DNA from: Hyphomicrobium sp. CS1BSMeth3 | Lineage (GTDB): Bacteria; Pseudomonadota; Alphaproteobacteria; Rhizobiales; Hyphomicrobiaceae | Assembly: GCF_900117415.1 (NCBI RefSeq) | Contig: NZ_FPEI01000004.1 | Span: 434,001 to 498,000, forward strand | Direction of reading: 5' to 3' | DNA length: 64,000 nt | Part shown: one piece after another, positions 44,458 to 53,715 of the stretch | Position numbering within the stretch: position 1 is the first letter of the stretch | Layout of the letters: every line of letters begins with the position of its first letter | Notes under the pieces: generated by a model | The model's database searches: none | What the model saw: only the letters and a program-made list of their open reading frames with translations | Told to the model about the DNA's origin: nothing | Program-made: the position numbers and the translations under genes

Positions 44458-47434
44458 GTGCGCGGCCTCCCGATGGATCAAATCTGCAGGCGTGCCCGAC
44501 CTCCACTTCCACATCGCGGTTGCGGACAGGGTCGTAAGCCCGCACGCGCGATCCGATCCGTTCGCGACCGCGCTTGAGGAAGCCTAGCCCGATGTAGTGC
44601 CCGAAGGTCGGCGAATACACGATCGAGGTCATATAACCCTGATCATTCTCAAGGCTTGCTGGCGCACCGATATTGAGAAAGTGACTTCCGGCCGACAGCG
44701 GCGCGGCATGGTCGACGGGTGCAAAGGACACGAGTATCGGCCGATCGGGGTCGATGAATGCCGGTCGGCCGATCAGGGCGCGACCGACGTAGTCCTTCTT
44801 CGTCGACATGAGCTCGGCGAGACCGAGATCGCGCGCGGTAGTTTGGCCGTTGAGCTCACCCGAGGCGGCAAAGCCCTTCTCGACTCGCAGCACCGTCATG
44901 GCCTCCGTACCGTAGGGCGTGAGGCCGAGCGGCTCGCCGAGTTCCTCCAGACGCCGGACCAGAGCATCGGCGAAGTCAGCGGGGATGCCGAGCTCGTAAC
45001 CGAGTTCGCCCGAGAACGAAATCCTATAGAGCCGCGCCGGTACGTCACCGATCGTCAGCTTCGAGACCGAGAGGTAGGGAACGCTCTCGGACGACATGTC
45101 GAAGCCACTGCCGAGAAGCTTGCCGAGCAATTCCCGCGATTTCGGACCGGCGATCGCAAGTTGCGCCCAGCGATCGGTGACATCGATGAAGGATACGTCG
45201 AATGAGGGCGCGAGAACCTGATGGCAGAATTCCATGTGGCGCAGCACAGCCTCGGCGTGCGCGGTCGTGGTTGTGAGGAAGAAGCGATCGGGTGCGACGC
45301 GGGCGACAGTGCCATCATCGAAAACGTGGCCATCCTCGCGAAGCATGACGCCATAGCGGACACGGCCGACTTTCAGGCCGGACATGGCGTTGGCATAGAC
45401 GAGATCAAGCAATCGGCCACTGTCCGGGCCTGTCACTTCGATCTTGCCGAGCGTCGACACATCGCAGATGCCGACCGCGGTTCGCACGGCTGTTGCCTCG
45501 CGATTGACGCTCTCCAGCCAGTCTTTCTCGCCACGCCGCGGATACCATTGTGCGCGATACCACTGGCCCACCTCGACGAACACTGCACCCCGCTCCGCCG
45601 CCCAGTCGTGCGTCGGCGTGTATCGCGAAGGGCGAAATTCCTTGCCGCGCTCATATCCGGCGATAGCGCCGATCGCGACGGGCGTGAATGGCGGGCGGTA
45701 TGTCGTTGTCCCGGTCTCGGCAATCGTGCGGTTCGTAGCCTCTGCCAAGAGTGCCAGACCGTTGACGCCTGAGCTTTTGCCCTGATCGGTCGCCATGCCG
45801 AGGGTTGTATAGCGTTTCAGATGCTCGACCGAGCGATAGCCCTCGCACGCCGCGAGAGAGATGTCGGCAGCGGTCACGTCGTTCTGGAAATCGACGAAGC
45901 ACTTCTTGGCAACGTGGCCGAGATGCCAAAACGGCGCGCCGTTGGCGGGGCCGCTGGCAGCTTCGACTGTGGACACGGTATCGGCGTTGGCGGCGTAGCC
46001 GCAATTGCGCGCGGCCTCATTGCCGGCGCGCTGCCCGTCACCAAGAGCGCCTGCGATGGTGAACCGGCCGCCCGCAGCACCTGCAACGGCAATCTCAGCA
46101 GGCAACCGTCCCGGCACGAACGCCCCGATTTCGTCGCTCCATTGCGGCTTACCGCCGAGATGGCACGTCAAATGAACTGCTGGATCCCAGCCGCCGCCCA
46201 TCGCCAGAAGATCCGCATCGATCTCCCGCTTGCGTCCGTCGCCATCGACGATCTCGATCTTGCGAAGTTGCAGACGCCCGCGCGTGGCGGTCACCGCGCC
46301 GCCGTGCACGATGGGCGCATCCACAGATTCGGCAGCACCCCGCTGCACAGATTTCGGCCGGCTATCGACCACAGCCGCGACCTCGGCGCCTGCGCGCTTC
46401 AGGGCCTGCGCCGTTGCATAACCGCTGTCGTTGGCCGTGAAGACGACGGCCCGGCGGCCCGGCAGCACCGCGAAACGTTCGATGTAGCTGCGGACGGCGC
46501 TGGACATCATGATGCCTGGCCGATCATTGCCCGGAAAAACGATCGGCCGTTCGATCGCACCCGCCGCCAGCACGATACGGCGCGCGACGATCTTCCAGTA
46601 GCGCTGGCGGACGGCGTGCGGCGCCGGCGCTTCGAGGTGATCGCTGACACGCTCGACGGCGCCGCAGACACCGTGATCGAAGAGCCCGAATGCGGTGGTG
46701 CGCGTCAGAATGCGGACGCGGCGCGCAGCCTCGAGCTCGCGAGTCGCATCTTGCACCCACGACCGTGCGGGCTTCCCGTCGATCTCATCGTTGCACGAGA
46801 GGCTTTGCCCGCCGAGCAGGAAATCCTGCTCGCAGAGGACGACGCGCGCACCGCTGCGGCTCGCCGCGAGAGCAGCCGCGAGTCCTGCAGTGCCGCCGCC
46901 AACCACCAGAACGTCGCAGAAAAGATGCGAGCGGTCGTATTTGTCGGGGTCCGCTTCGCGAGCGGCGCGCCCTAGTCCTGCCGCACGCCGGATCAGCGGC
47001 TCGTAGACCTTCTCCCAGAAAGATGCGGGCCACATGAATGTCTTGTAGTAAAAGCCCGCGCTGAAGAGCGGCCCAGCGAGACCGTTCACCGACATCATGT
47101 CGAAGGCGAGCGACGGCCATCGGTTCTGGCTCGTGGCAGTCAATCCGTCATAAAGCTCGGCGACCGTAGCGCGCGTATTGGGCTCTCGACGTGCGCCCGT
47201 TCGCAGCTCGACGAGCGCGTTCGGCTCCTCGGGTCCCGCCGACAGGATGCCGCGAGGCCGATGATATTTGAATGAGCGACCGACGAGCGTTACGCCATTG
47301 GCCAGCAGCGCGGAGGCGAGCGTATCGCCCGCTTGGCCCTGGTACGACCTGCCGTCGAAGGTGAACGGCAGGATGCGTTCGCGATCGATCAGTCCACCAC
47401 CCGCGAGACGGTTTGGTTGCAGCGTGCGTGTCAT
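44450..47434 (-). CDS. soxA: Sarcosine oxidase alpha subunit
   Basis: 994 residues, full length. An N-terminal 2Fe-2S-ferredoxin-like region (about 15-80) has GDTLASALLANGV and FKYHRPRG. A Rossmann domain with VLVVGGGTAGLAAALAA near residue 175 binds NAD+. A C-terminal GcvT-like folate domain (about 610-990) contains ICDVSTLGKIEVTGPD and ends with HACRFDP. With the beta subunit it oxidatively demethylates sarcosine to glycine, passing the one-carbon unit to tetrahydrofolate and making H2O2. Overlaps soxD by four bases and soxG by eight. Confidence 0.95.
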   Translation of the reverse strand: MTRTLQPNRLAGGGLIDRERILPFTFDGRSYQGQAGDTLASALLANGVTLVGRSFKYHRPRGILSAGPEEPNALVELRTGARREPNTRATVAELYDGLTATSQNRWPSLAFDMMSVNGLAGPLFSAGFYYKTFMWPASFWEKVYEPLIRRAAGLGRAAREADPDKYDRSHLFCDVLVVGGGTAGLAAALAASRSGARVVLCEQDFLLGGQSLSCNDEIDGKPARSWVQDATRELEAARRVRILTRTTAFGLFDHGVCGAVERVSDHLEAPAPHAVRQRYWKIVARRIVLAAGAIERPIVFPGNDRPGIMMSSAVRSYIERFAVLPGRRAVVFTANDSGYATAQALKRAGAEVAAVVDSRPKSVQRGAAESVDAPIVHGGAVTATRGRLQLRKIEIVDGDGRKREIDADLLAMGGGWDPAVHLTCHLGGKPQWSDEIGAFVPGRLPAEIAVAGAAGGRFTIAGALGDGQRAGNEAARNCGYAANADTVSTVEAASGPANGAPFWHLGHVAKKCFVDFQNDVTAADISLAACEGYRSVEHLKRYTTLGMATDQGKSSGVNGLALLAEATNRTIAETGTTTYRPPFTPVAIGAIAGYERGKEFRPSRYTPTHDWAAERGAVFVEVGQWYRAQWYPRRGEKDWLESVNREATAVRTAVGICDVSTLGKIEVTGPDSGRLLDLVYANAMSGLKVGRVRYGVMLREDGHVFDDGTVARVAPDRFFLTTTTAHAEAVLRHMEFCHQVLAPSFDVSFIDVTDRWAQLAIAGPKSRELLGKLLGSGFDMSSESVPYLSVSKLTIGDVPARLYRISFSGELGYELGIPADFADALVRRLEELGEPLGLTPYGTEAMTVLRVEKGFAASGELNGQTTARDLGLAELMSTKKDYVGRALIGRPAFIDPDRPILVSFAPVDHAAPLSAGSHFLNIGAPASLENDQGYMTSIVYSPTFGHYIGLGFLKRGRERIGSRVRAYDPVRNRDVEVEVGHACRFDPSGGRARA

Positions 47435-47718
47435 GGGACGGCGACCTCTGACGAGGTATGGGCGGCGTCGCGCGCCGGCTCGGTCTTCAGCACCTCGTGC
47501 GTGCGGGTGTCGCGCGTCACGATCAGCCAGCTACGGCATCCGAAGCTGTGGTGCCACAGTTCGCGATGGGCGCCGGCAGGATTGGTGCGCTCGTACACAT
47601 ACGCGGTCCACTGTTCGGCTGGCGCGTCATGGTGCGAGGGGCGCACGGGATCGGCGCTCCCGAGATACACGAACTCGTCGTTGCCGCGCGATCCGCAGTA
47701 AGGGCAGGTCAGGCGCAT
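47431..47718 (-). CDS. soxD: Sarcosine oxidase delta subunit
   Basis: 95 residues from ATG 47718. The zinc site uses Cys5 and Cys8 in CPYCGSRGNDEF and a later His and Cys in WHHSFGCRSW. This small subunit is typical of the heterotetrameric enzyme. Starts 13 bases after soxB and overlaps soxA by ATGA. Confidence 0.95.
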   Translation of the reverse strand: MRLTCPYCGSRGNDEFVYLGSADPVRPSHHDAPAEQWTAYVYERTNPAGAHRELWHHSFGCRSWLIVTRDTRTHEVLKTEPARDAAHTSSEVAVP

Positions 47719-47731
47719 CGGGACATCTCTC

Positions 47732-48982
47732 TCAGTGGAGGTTCGGCACGGCGCCCTTGCCACCTTCGTCGATGACGTGACCGCTGGCGAAGCGGTCTAG
47801 GCGATAGGCGGCATTGAAGGCGTGCGGCTGGCCGGTGGCTATCGTGTGTGCGAAACACCAGCCCGAGGCCGGCGTCGCCTTGAAGCCGCCGTAGCACCAG
47901 CCGGCGTTGAGGTAGAGGCCCTCGATCGGCGTCCGGTCGATGATGGGCGAGCCGTCCATGGACATATCCATGATGCCGCCCCACTGGCGCAGGTAGCGTA
48001 GGCGGCCGAGCGATGGAAAGAGCGCCAGCGCACAGCTCATCACGTCTTCGACGATCGGCAGGCTCCCGCGCTGTGCGTAGGAATTGTAGCCGTCGATGTC
48101 ACCGCCGAATACCAGCCCGCCCTTGTCGGACTGGCTGATGTAGAAGTGCGCAGCCCCGAACGTGACGACCTGATCGATCAGCGGCTTCACGCCCTCAGAG
48201 ACGAAAGCCTGGAGCACATGGCTCTCAATCGGCAGGCGCATGCCCGCCATCGCCGCGAGCCGCGACGAGTTGCCGGCCACCGCCAGCCCTATTCGCTTTG
48301 CGTGGATCGTGCCGCGCGTGGTCTCGACGCCGATGATCCGGCCGCTCTCGATACGTAGTCCGGTGACCTCGCAGTTCTGGATGATATCGACGCCGCGACG
48401 ATCCGCGGCGCGCGCATAGCCCCAGGCGACCGCGTCGTGGCGGACGGTGCCGCCGCGGCGCTGGAGAAGACCGCCTTTGACGGGAAAGCGCGGATTATCG
48501 AGATCAAGCAGCGGATGCAGCCGTCGCACCTCATTGGGGCCGAGCAGCTCGGCATCGACGCCATTCAGGCGCATGGCATTGCCGCGGCGCGCGAACGCAT
48601 CGCGCTGGCCGTCGGAATGAAACAGGTTCAACACGCCGCGCTGAGACACCATGGCGTTGAAATTGATGTCCTGCTCCAGCCCTTCCCAGAGCTTAAGCGA
48701 CCACTCGTAGAACGGCGTGTTGCCCGGCAGCAGATAGTTGGAGCGGATGATTGTCGTGTTGCGGCCGACATTACCGGAGCCGATGTAGGCCTTCTCCAGG
48801 ACCGCGACGTCCGTGATCCCGTGCTCCTTGGCCAGAAAATAGGCCGTAGCCAGACCATGCCCACCACCACCGATGATGATGGTGTCGTAGGAAGGCTTGG
48901 GCTGGGGATCACGCCAAGCCGGCGACCAGTGGGTATTGCCCGAAAGCGCATTTCGGAGGAGCGCCGCAAGCGAGTATTGCAT
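47732..48982 (-). CDS. soxB: Sarcosine oxidase beta subunit
   Basis: 416 residues. FAD-binding GGGGHGLATAYFLAKEHG (38-55). The region TVRHDAVAWGYARAA carries His182, at the position of the His that bonds FMN covalently in the beta subunit. C-terminal GGFKATPASGW and FNAAYRLDRF are typical. It holds the sarcosine-oxidising flavin site. First gene of soxBDAG; its promoter lies in the 83 bases shared with the GlxA-type regulator at 49066. Confidence 0.95.
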   Translation of the reverse strand: MQYSLAALLRNALSGNTHWSPAWRDPQPKPSYDTIIIGGGGHGLATAYFLAKEHGITDVAVLEKAYIGSGNVGRNTTIIRSNYLLPGNTPFYEWSLKLWEGLEQDINFNAMVSQRGVLNLFHSDGQRDAFARRGNAMRLNGVDAELLGPNEVRRLHPLLDLDNPRFPVKGGLLQRRGGTVRHDAVAWGYARAADRRGVDIIQNCEVTGLRIESGRIIGVETTRGTIHAKRIGLAVAGNSSRLAAMAGMRLPIESHVLQAFVSEGVKPLIDQVVTFGAAHFYISQSDKGGLVFGGDIDGYNSYAQRGSLPIVEDVMSCALALFPSLGRLRYLRQWGGIMDMSMDGSPIIDRTPIEGLYLNAGWCYGGFKATPASGWCFAHTIATGQPHAFNAAYRLDRFASGHVIDEGGKGAVPNLH

Positions 48983-49065
48983 GGCTGGAGGCTCGGGTTT
49001 GGGCAGACCGCATGGAAAGCGGGCTTGTCACGGAGCGCAAATCTGGCACGATCCGCTGGACGGTC

Positions 49066-50115
49066 ATGACCCAGAGCGACTTTTTCTTGAGCAAGAGCGA
49101 CTCTCTCAGGAGGCGGGGCGCGCCCCGAAAGGATCCCGCCTCGAACGGTTCCGGCGCTGCCGCTGCGGAGGCGGAGCCCTACCGCATCGGCTTTCTGCTC
49201 GTGCCAGGCTTCGCCCTCATGAGCTACAGCTGCGCCATGGAGCCCTATCGCGCGGCGAATACCCTCTCGGGTCGCGAACTCTATCGCTGGAAGCATGCTT
49301 CGCCCGACGGCAAGCCTGTCGCTGCCTCCAATGGCGTGGCCATAGTGCCGGATCAGGGTCTCGAGACCCCGCTCGACGTGGACGATCTCTTCATCTGCGC
49401 GGGCGGCAATCCTACGCTCTTCAATTCGGCTGCGACGCTCGCGTGGCTGAGAGCGCAGAGCCGCCGCGGCACGCGCATGGGTGGCGTCGCCGGTGGACCG
49501 GTTATTCTCGGCCGGGCCGGCCTTCTCGATGGCTACCATTGCACGATGCACTGGGAATACATACCAGCGTTCCGCGAGAGCTTCCCGAACCACGCGGTCA
49601 CCAGCACGCGTTACGAAATCGATCGCAATCGCTGCACCAGTGCCGGTGGTACGGCTGCCTTCGACATGATGCTTTCCCTGATCAGCCGACGTCACGGGCG
49701 TGAGTTGGTGAGTGCAGTCAGCGAATGGTTCCTGCACACGCGATTGGGGCTGAGCCCGGAGCCGCAGCGCATGTCGCTCCGCGACCGGTACGGGGTCAGC
49801 CATGCCCCACTTCTCAGCGTCCTCGAGCATCTCGAGGCCGCGCCCGAGGACGCGCCGAGCCGGCGAAACCTCGCCGAGTCGGCCGGAATTTCCGTGCGTC
49901 AACTCGAGCGCCTGTTCCAGAGCAATCTCGGCTGCACGATCGGTCAGCACACGGCCTCTCTTCGCCTCGAGCGGGCGCGCATGCTGCTGCGGCAGACGTC
50001 GCTCTCGGTGCTCGAGGTGGCAGTTGCGAGCGGCTTCAACAGTGCCGCGCACTTCTCAAGGGCCTACCGGGGGCGCTATGGCTATCCACCGCGGTCGGAA
50101 CGCAAACAGGCGTAG
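49066..50115 (+). CDS. GlxA/AraC-family transcriptional regulator
   Basis: 349 residues from ATG 49066 (an in-frame ATG at 49012 would add 18 residues). The N-terminal DJ-1/PfpI-like domain (about 38-205) has FLLVPGFALMSYSCAMEP and GGVAGGPVILGRAGLL, where the amidotransferase Cys is absent, as usual in GlxA-type regulators. The C-terminal double helix-turn-helix (about 260-345) holds LAESAGISVRQLERLFQSN and GFNSAAHFSRAYR. This subfamily includes the glycine-betaine and sarcosine regulators GbdR and SouR of Pseudomonas. Divergence from soxB strongly suggests a sarcosine-responsive activator here, perhaps also of the downstream importer. Confidence 0.92.
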   Translation: MTQSDFFLSKSDSLRRRGAPRKDPASNGSGAAAAEAEPYRIGFLLVPGFALMSYSCAMEPYRAANTLSGRELYRWKHASPDGKPVAASNGVAIVPDQGLETPLDVDDLFICAGGNPTLFNSAATLAWLRAQSRRGTRMGGVAGGPVILGRAGLLDGYHCTMHWEYIPAFRESFPNHAVTSTRYEIDRNRCTSAGGTAAFDMMLSLISRRHGRELVSAVSEWFLHTRLGLSPEPQRMSLRDRYGVSHAPLLSVLEHLEAAPEDAPSRRNLAESAGISVRQLERLFQSNLGCTIGQHTASLRLERARMLLRQTSLSVLEVAVASGFNSAAHFSRAYRGRYGYPPRSERKQA

Positions 50116-50211
50116 TGGTGGCAGTGTCGCCACCAGTCAAGAAGGCGTCGGTGCGGAGCAAACCGCGACACTGAGTGCACTGCATCTTTGACAGGTGGCG
50201 ACACCGTCGCC
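50116..50211. promoter_or_regulatory. Repeat-rich leader before the peptide importer operon
   Basis: TGGTGGCAGTGTCGCCACCA (50116-50135) is a hairpin with a 7-base stem directly after the regulator stop. GGTGGCGACACCGTCGCC (50194-50211) carries the same 11 bases, GGTGGCGACAC, in the opposite orientation plus its own GGCGAC/GTCGCC stem. A further GCGACACT lies near 50165. The set forms a 130-base leader before the binding-protein start at 50246 and may be an operator cluster, a terminator-like structure, or both. Confidence 0.5.
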
Positions 50212-50245
50212 GTGGCGCGTCCCGCGATGCAACGGAGTGGATGAA

Positions 50246-51841
50246 ATGATTGCCCGCCTTCGTACGATTGCCATCGCATCCGCAGTGTTTGCCGCCTTTT
50301 CGGTCGGTGTTCCGCCAGCGGAGGCTCAAACTCCGAAGCGCGGCGGCACGCTCATCGTCGCTCTCGAGAACGAGCCACAGGCGCTGGCGCCGCATCTAAC
50401 GACCGACACGCCGACGTTCACGACCGTCTCCAACGTCTACAACACCCTCGTCCTGCTGGATGAGAAGCTCGGCATCATTCCCGATCTCGCGAAGAGCTGG
50501 ACGGTCTCGCCCGATGGTCTGGTCTACACCTTCGAGATCGTCGAGAACGCGAAGTGGCACGATGGCAAGCCGCTCACCTCGGACGATGTCGAGTACAGCT
50601 TCAACGAGCTGATCTCGAAAAACCATCCCCGCGCCGGGACCTGGTGGAACAACGTCGCCTCCGCCAAGGCGACAGGAAAGTACACCTTCGTCTTCACGCT
50701 GAAAGCGCCTTACGTGCCGTTCCTCTCGGTGCTGGCGAGCCCGCTCGCGAGCGGCGCCTTCATCATGCCGAAGCACGTCTATGAGGGCAAAGACCCGAAA
50801 ACCAATGCGGCCAACCAGGCCCCGATCGGCAGCGGACCGTTCAAGTTCGTGCGCTGGCAGCGTGGCAGCCACGTCGAGCTCGTCCGCAACGATCAGTACT
50901 GGAAGGAGGGCAAGCCGTATCTCGATCGTCTGGTGCTACAGATCATGCCGGACGCGGCCGCGCGTTTCCTTGCCTTCGAGCGCGGCGAAGTCGACTTCCT
51001 GCACTGGTACATCGTTCCCTATGATCAGGTTGCCAAGCTGCGCAAGGACAAGCGCTTCCAGCTCCTCAGCCGAGGCGATGCAGCGGGTACCAACGGCCTG
51101 ATGCTCATGAACCATCGCCACTCGGTCCTGAAGAACGTAAAGGTCCGCCAGGCGCTGGCCCATGCGATCAACCGCGAGACCATCAATCAGCGAGCGCTCT
51201 TCGGCGAGGCCAAGGTCGCGCGCAGCCACGTTTCAAGTAACGTCGCCTGGGCGTTTACGGATGAGTACGACTACAAGCTCGATCCCGCACTCGCCAACAA
51301 GCTCCTCGACGAGGCAGGGTTCCCCCGCGGCGCAGACGGCAAGAGGTTCCCGCTGCGCCTGTTCTGGGCCGCTGGACGCGACTACGAAGGCCGCGGCGCC
51401 GAGATCATCAAGGACAACCTGCGCGACCTCGGCATCGACGTGACGGTTCAGGTCTTCGATCGCGCCTCGTTCACTGATCGCGTGTTCCGCCAGTGGGAAT
51501 TCGATCTGGCGATGCAGCTCTTCACGACCGGTCCCGACCCCACGTTCGCCGTTACCGCGCGGTATCACACGAAGCAGATCCTCAAGGTGCCGTTCGTCAA
51601 CGGCATGGGCTACTCGAACCCCGAAGTGGACGCGATCTTCGATACCGAGTTCAAGGAGGCGGATGTCGCCAAGCGCGCGGCCATGTGGCGCGACATCCAG
51701 AAGATACTCATGCACGATCTGCCGGCGCTTCCCTTGTTCGAGCTCCCGGCGATCCATGCCGCCTCGGCGAAGTTCAAGGACGTGGTCACCGGTCCGCAGG
51801 GCTACATCGAGTCCCGCGAAAGCGCTTACGAGATCAAGTGA
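50246..51841 (+). CDS. Periplasmic peptide/oligopeptide-type binding protein (SBP family 5)
   Basis: 531 residues from ATG 50246 (GGAG eight bases upstream). Signal peptide to about residue 27 (PPAEAQ). The mature family 5 fold shows LTSDDVEYSFNEL, GPFKFVRWQRGSHVELVRN and VRQALAHAINRETINQ. It captures peptides or similar solutes for the DppBCDF proteins encoded next. The sarcosine-oxidase and dipeptidase-like neighbours suggest an N-methylated amino acid derivative or peptide as ligand, which is inference. Confidence 0.9.
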   Translation: MIARLRTIAIASAVFAAFSVGVPPAEAQTPKRGGTLIVALENEPQALAPHLTTDTPTFTTVSNVYNTLVLLDEKLGIIPDLAKSWTVSPDGLVYTFEIVENAKWHDGKPLTSDDVEYSFNELISKNHPRAGTWWNNVASAKATGKYTFVFTLKAPYVPFLSVLASPLASGAFIMPKHVYEGKDPKTNAANQAPIGSGPFKFVRWQRGSHVELVRNDQYWKEGKPYLDRLVLQIMPDAAARFLAFERGEVDFLHWYIVPYDQVAKLRKDKRFQLLSRGDAAGTNGLMLMNHRHSVLKNVKVRQALAHAINRETINQRALFGEAKVARSHVSSNVAWAFTDEYDYKLDPALANKLLDEAGFPRGADGKRFPLRLFWAAGRDYEGRGAEIIKDNLRDLGIDVTVQVFDRASFTDRVFRQWEFDLAMQLFTTGPDPTFAVTARYHTKQILKVPFVNGMGYSNPEVDAIFDTEFKEADVAKRAAMWRDIQKILMHDLPALPLFELPAIHAASAKFKDVVTGPQGYIESRESAYEIK

Positions 51842-51872
51842 GGTCGCCGCACGCAGCACGAACAGGTGACGA

Positions 51873-52853
51873 GTGCCGACCAAGTCGCTCCTGATCTATG
51901 TCGGTGGCCGCCTTCTCCAGGCGGTTCCGATCATGTTCGTGATCATCCTCATCAACTTCGCGCTCATTCATGCCGCGCCGGGCGATCCGGTGGACATCCT
52001 CATCGGCGGCGCGGATGCCACGCCGGAATACATCGAAGGTCTGCGCCGTGAGTTCGGTCTCGATCAGCCGCTGTGGCAGCAGTTCGTCACCTACATCAGC
52101 AAGATCGTGCAATTCGATCTCGGCTACTCGCTGCGCTACCGAGAGCCGGTGCTCTCGCTCATTCTCGGGCGGATGCCGGCGACGCTGCTGCTGATGGGCA
52201 CGGCGCTGTTCTTCTCGAGCCTCATCGGCATCCTGCTCGGCGTGTTCGCTGCGCGCCGGCCCTACTCGGTGGGGGACTATACAGCAACCTTCGTGTCGCT
52301 CGCTGGATACTCGATGCCAGTGTTCTGGCTCGGGCAGATCATGCTCGTCATCTTCGCGCTGCATCTGGCATGGTTCCCCACCCAGGGCATGTACAGCCTG
52401 CGTGCGCCGTCGCAGGGGTTCGGCCGCATTCTCGACGTCGCGCACCATCTCGTGCTGCCGGCCATCACCTACAGCTTCTATCACCTCGCGCTGATCTATC
52501 GCCTGACCCGGATCAAGATGCAGGAGGTGCTGGCGCTCGACTTCATCACGACAGCGCGCGCCAAGGGCGTCGCGGAGGGACGGGTCGTCTATCGGCACGC
52601 GCTGCGCAACGCCATCCTTCCGGTCGTCACGGTGATCGGTCTCAACTTCGGCTTCATGCTTGCGGGCTCCGTGCTGACCGAGACCGTATTCGCGTGGCCG
52701 GGCATGGGCCGCCTGCTCTACGAGGCCGTCGGCGCGCGCGATTATCCCGTTCTCATGGGACTTTTCACCGTGCTTTCGGTGATGGTGATCTGCGCAAACG
52801 TCATCACCGACGTCGTGTATGCGCTGGTCGATCCGCGCGTGGTCTACCGGTAG
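51873..52853 (+). CDS. Peptide-type ABC permease, DppB-like
   Basis: 326 residues, GTG start at 51873 with AGGTGA upstream. Six membrane segments, N-terminal MFVIILINFALIHAAPGDPV typical of DppB, and the EAA-like loop around FITTARAKGVAEGRVVYRHA. It forms the channel with the next gene product. Confidence 0.92.
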   Translation: MPTKSLLIYVGGRLLQAVPIMFVIILINFALIHAAPGDPVDILIGGADATPEYIEGLRREFGLDQPLWQQFVTYISKIVQFDLGYSLRYREPVLSLILGRMPATLLLMGTALFFSSLIGILLGVFAARRPYSVGDYTATFVSLAGYSMPVFWLGQIMLVIFALHLAWFPTQGMYSLRAPSQGFGRILDVAHHLVLPAITYSFYHLALIYRLTRIKMQEVLALDFITTARAKGVAEGRVVYRHALRNAILPVVTVIGLNFGFMLAGSVLTETVFAWPGMGRLLYEAVGARDYPVLMGLFTVLSVMVICANVITDVVYALVDPRVVYR

Positions 52854-52857
52854 GCCC

Positions 52858-53715
52858 ATGACAACGATCACCCACATACCGGCTGAGCCAAGCTGGTGGC
52901 GCATCTTCAGCCGGAATCGCGGATCGGTAGTCGGCGCAGTCGTTCTTGTCGTGCTGTTCGCGCTCGCCATCGTGGCGCCGATGCTGTTGCGCTTCGAAGC
53001 CGGGCGCATCGATGTCGGGCCCAGCATGGCGCCGCCCAGCCTCGTTCACCTCATGGGCACCGACGAACTCGGCCGCGATGTCTTTGCCCGTGCCGCCGCC
53101 GGCTTGAGCGTATCGCTCATGGTCGGCTTCGGCGCTGCGACCATATCCACGTTCCTTGGCGTCGTGATCGGGGGACTCGCGGGATTCTTCGGTCGCAGTA
53201 TCGACGCACTGCTCATGCGCCTGACCGAGATCTTCCAGGTCATTCCGCGCTTCTTCCTCGCCGTGCTGCTGGTCGCCTTCTTTGGCGCGAGTATTTTCAA
53301 CATCCTGATCGCCATCGCGGTGCTGAGCTGGCCCGAGATCGCGCGCCTCGTCCGCGGCGAGTTCCTGAGCCTGCGCTCGCGCCAATTCGTCGATGCCGCC
53401 CGCGTCGCCGGCGCGTCGCGCACGAGCCTGATCTTCGGCGAGATCCTGCCGAACGCGCTCGGCCCGGTGGTCGTCAACGCGACACTGATGGTTGGACAGG
53501 CCATGCTTTTGGAAGCCGGATTGAGCTATCTCGGCCTCGGCGATCCGACCAAGGCGAGCCTTGGACAGATGCTGCAGGAGGCGCAACAGATCATGCGCTC
53601 GGCCTGGTGGACGACGGCCTTTCCCGGGATGTTCATCTTCCTCGCCGTGCTGAGCCTCAACCTGGTTGGTGACGGCCTCACCGACGTCCTCAATCCCAGG
53701 GCCCGGGGGCGGTGA
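52858..53715 (+). CDS. Peptide-type ABC permease, DppC-like
   Basis: 285 residues from ATG 52858, four bases after the DppB-like stop. About six membrane segments. MGTDELGRDVFARAAAGLSV and the EAA-like loop FVDAARVAGASRTSLIFGEI are characteristic of DppC. Its stop overlaps the next start as TGATG. Confidence 0.92.
   Translation: MTTITHIPAEPSWWRIFSRNRGSVVGAVVLVVLFALAIVAPMLLRFEAGRIDVGPSMAPPSLVHLMGTDELGRDVFARAAAGLSVSLMVGFGAATISTFLGVVIGGLAGFFGRSIDALLMRLTEIFQVIPRFFLAVLLVAFFGASIFNILIAIAVLSWPEIARLVRGEFLSLRSRQFVDAARVAGASRTSLIFGEILPNALGPVVVNATLMVGQAMLLEAGLSYLGLGDPTKASLGQMLQEAQQIMRSAWWTTAFPGMFIFLAVLSLNLVGDGLTDVLNPRARGR

Noticed and set aside
48628-50052. 474-codon minus-strand open frame
   Set aside because: Crosses soxB out of frame and lies opposite the GlxA-type gene; its C-terminal part is only a shifted reading of soxB.
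50116-50135. Hairpin as a rho-independent terminator of the GlxA-type gene
   Set aside because: The stem is good but no T-run follows, and the same sequence recurs upstream of the next gene, favouring a regulatory repeat.
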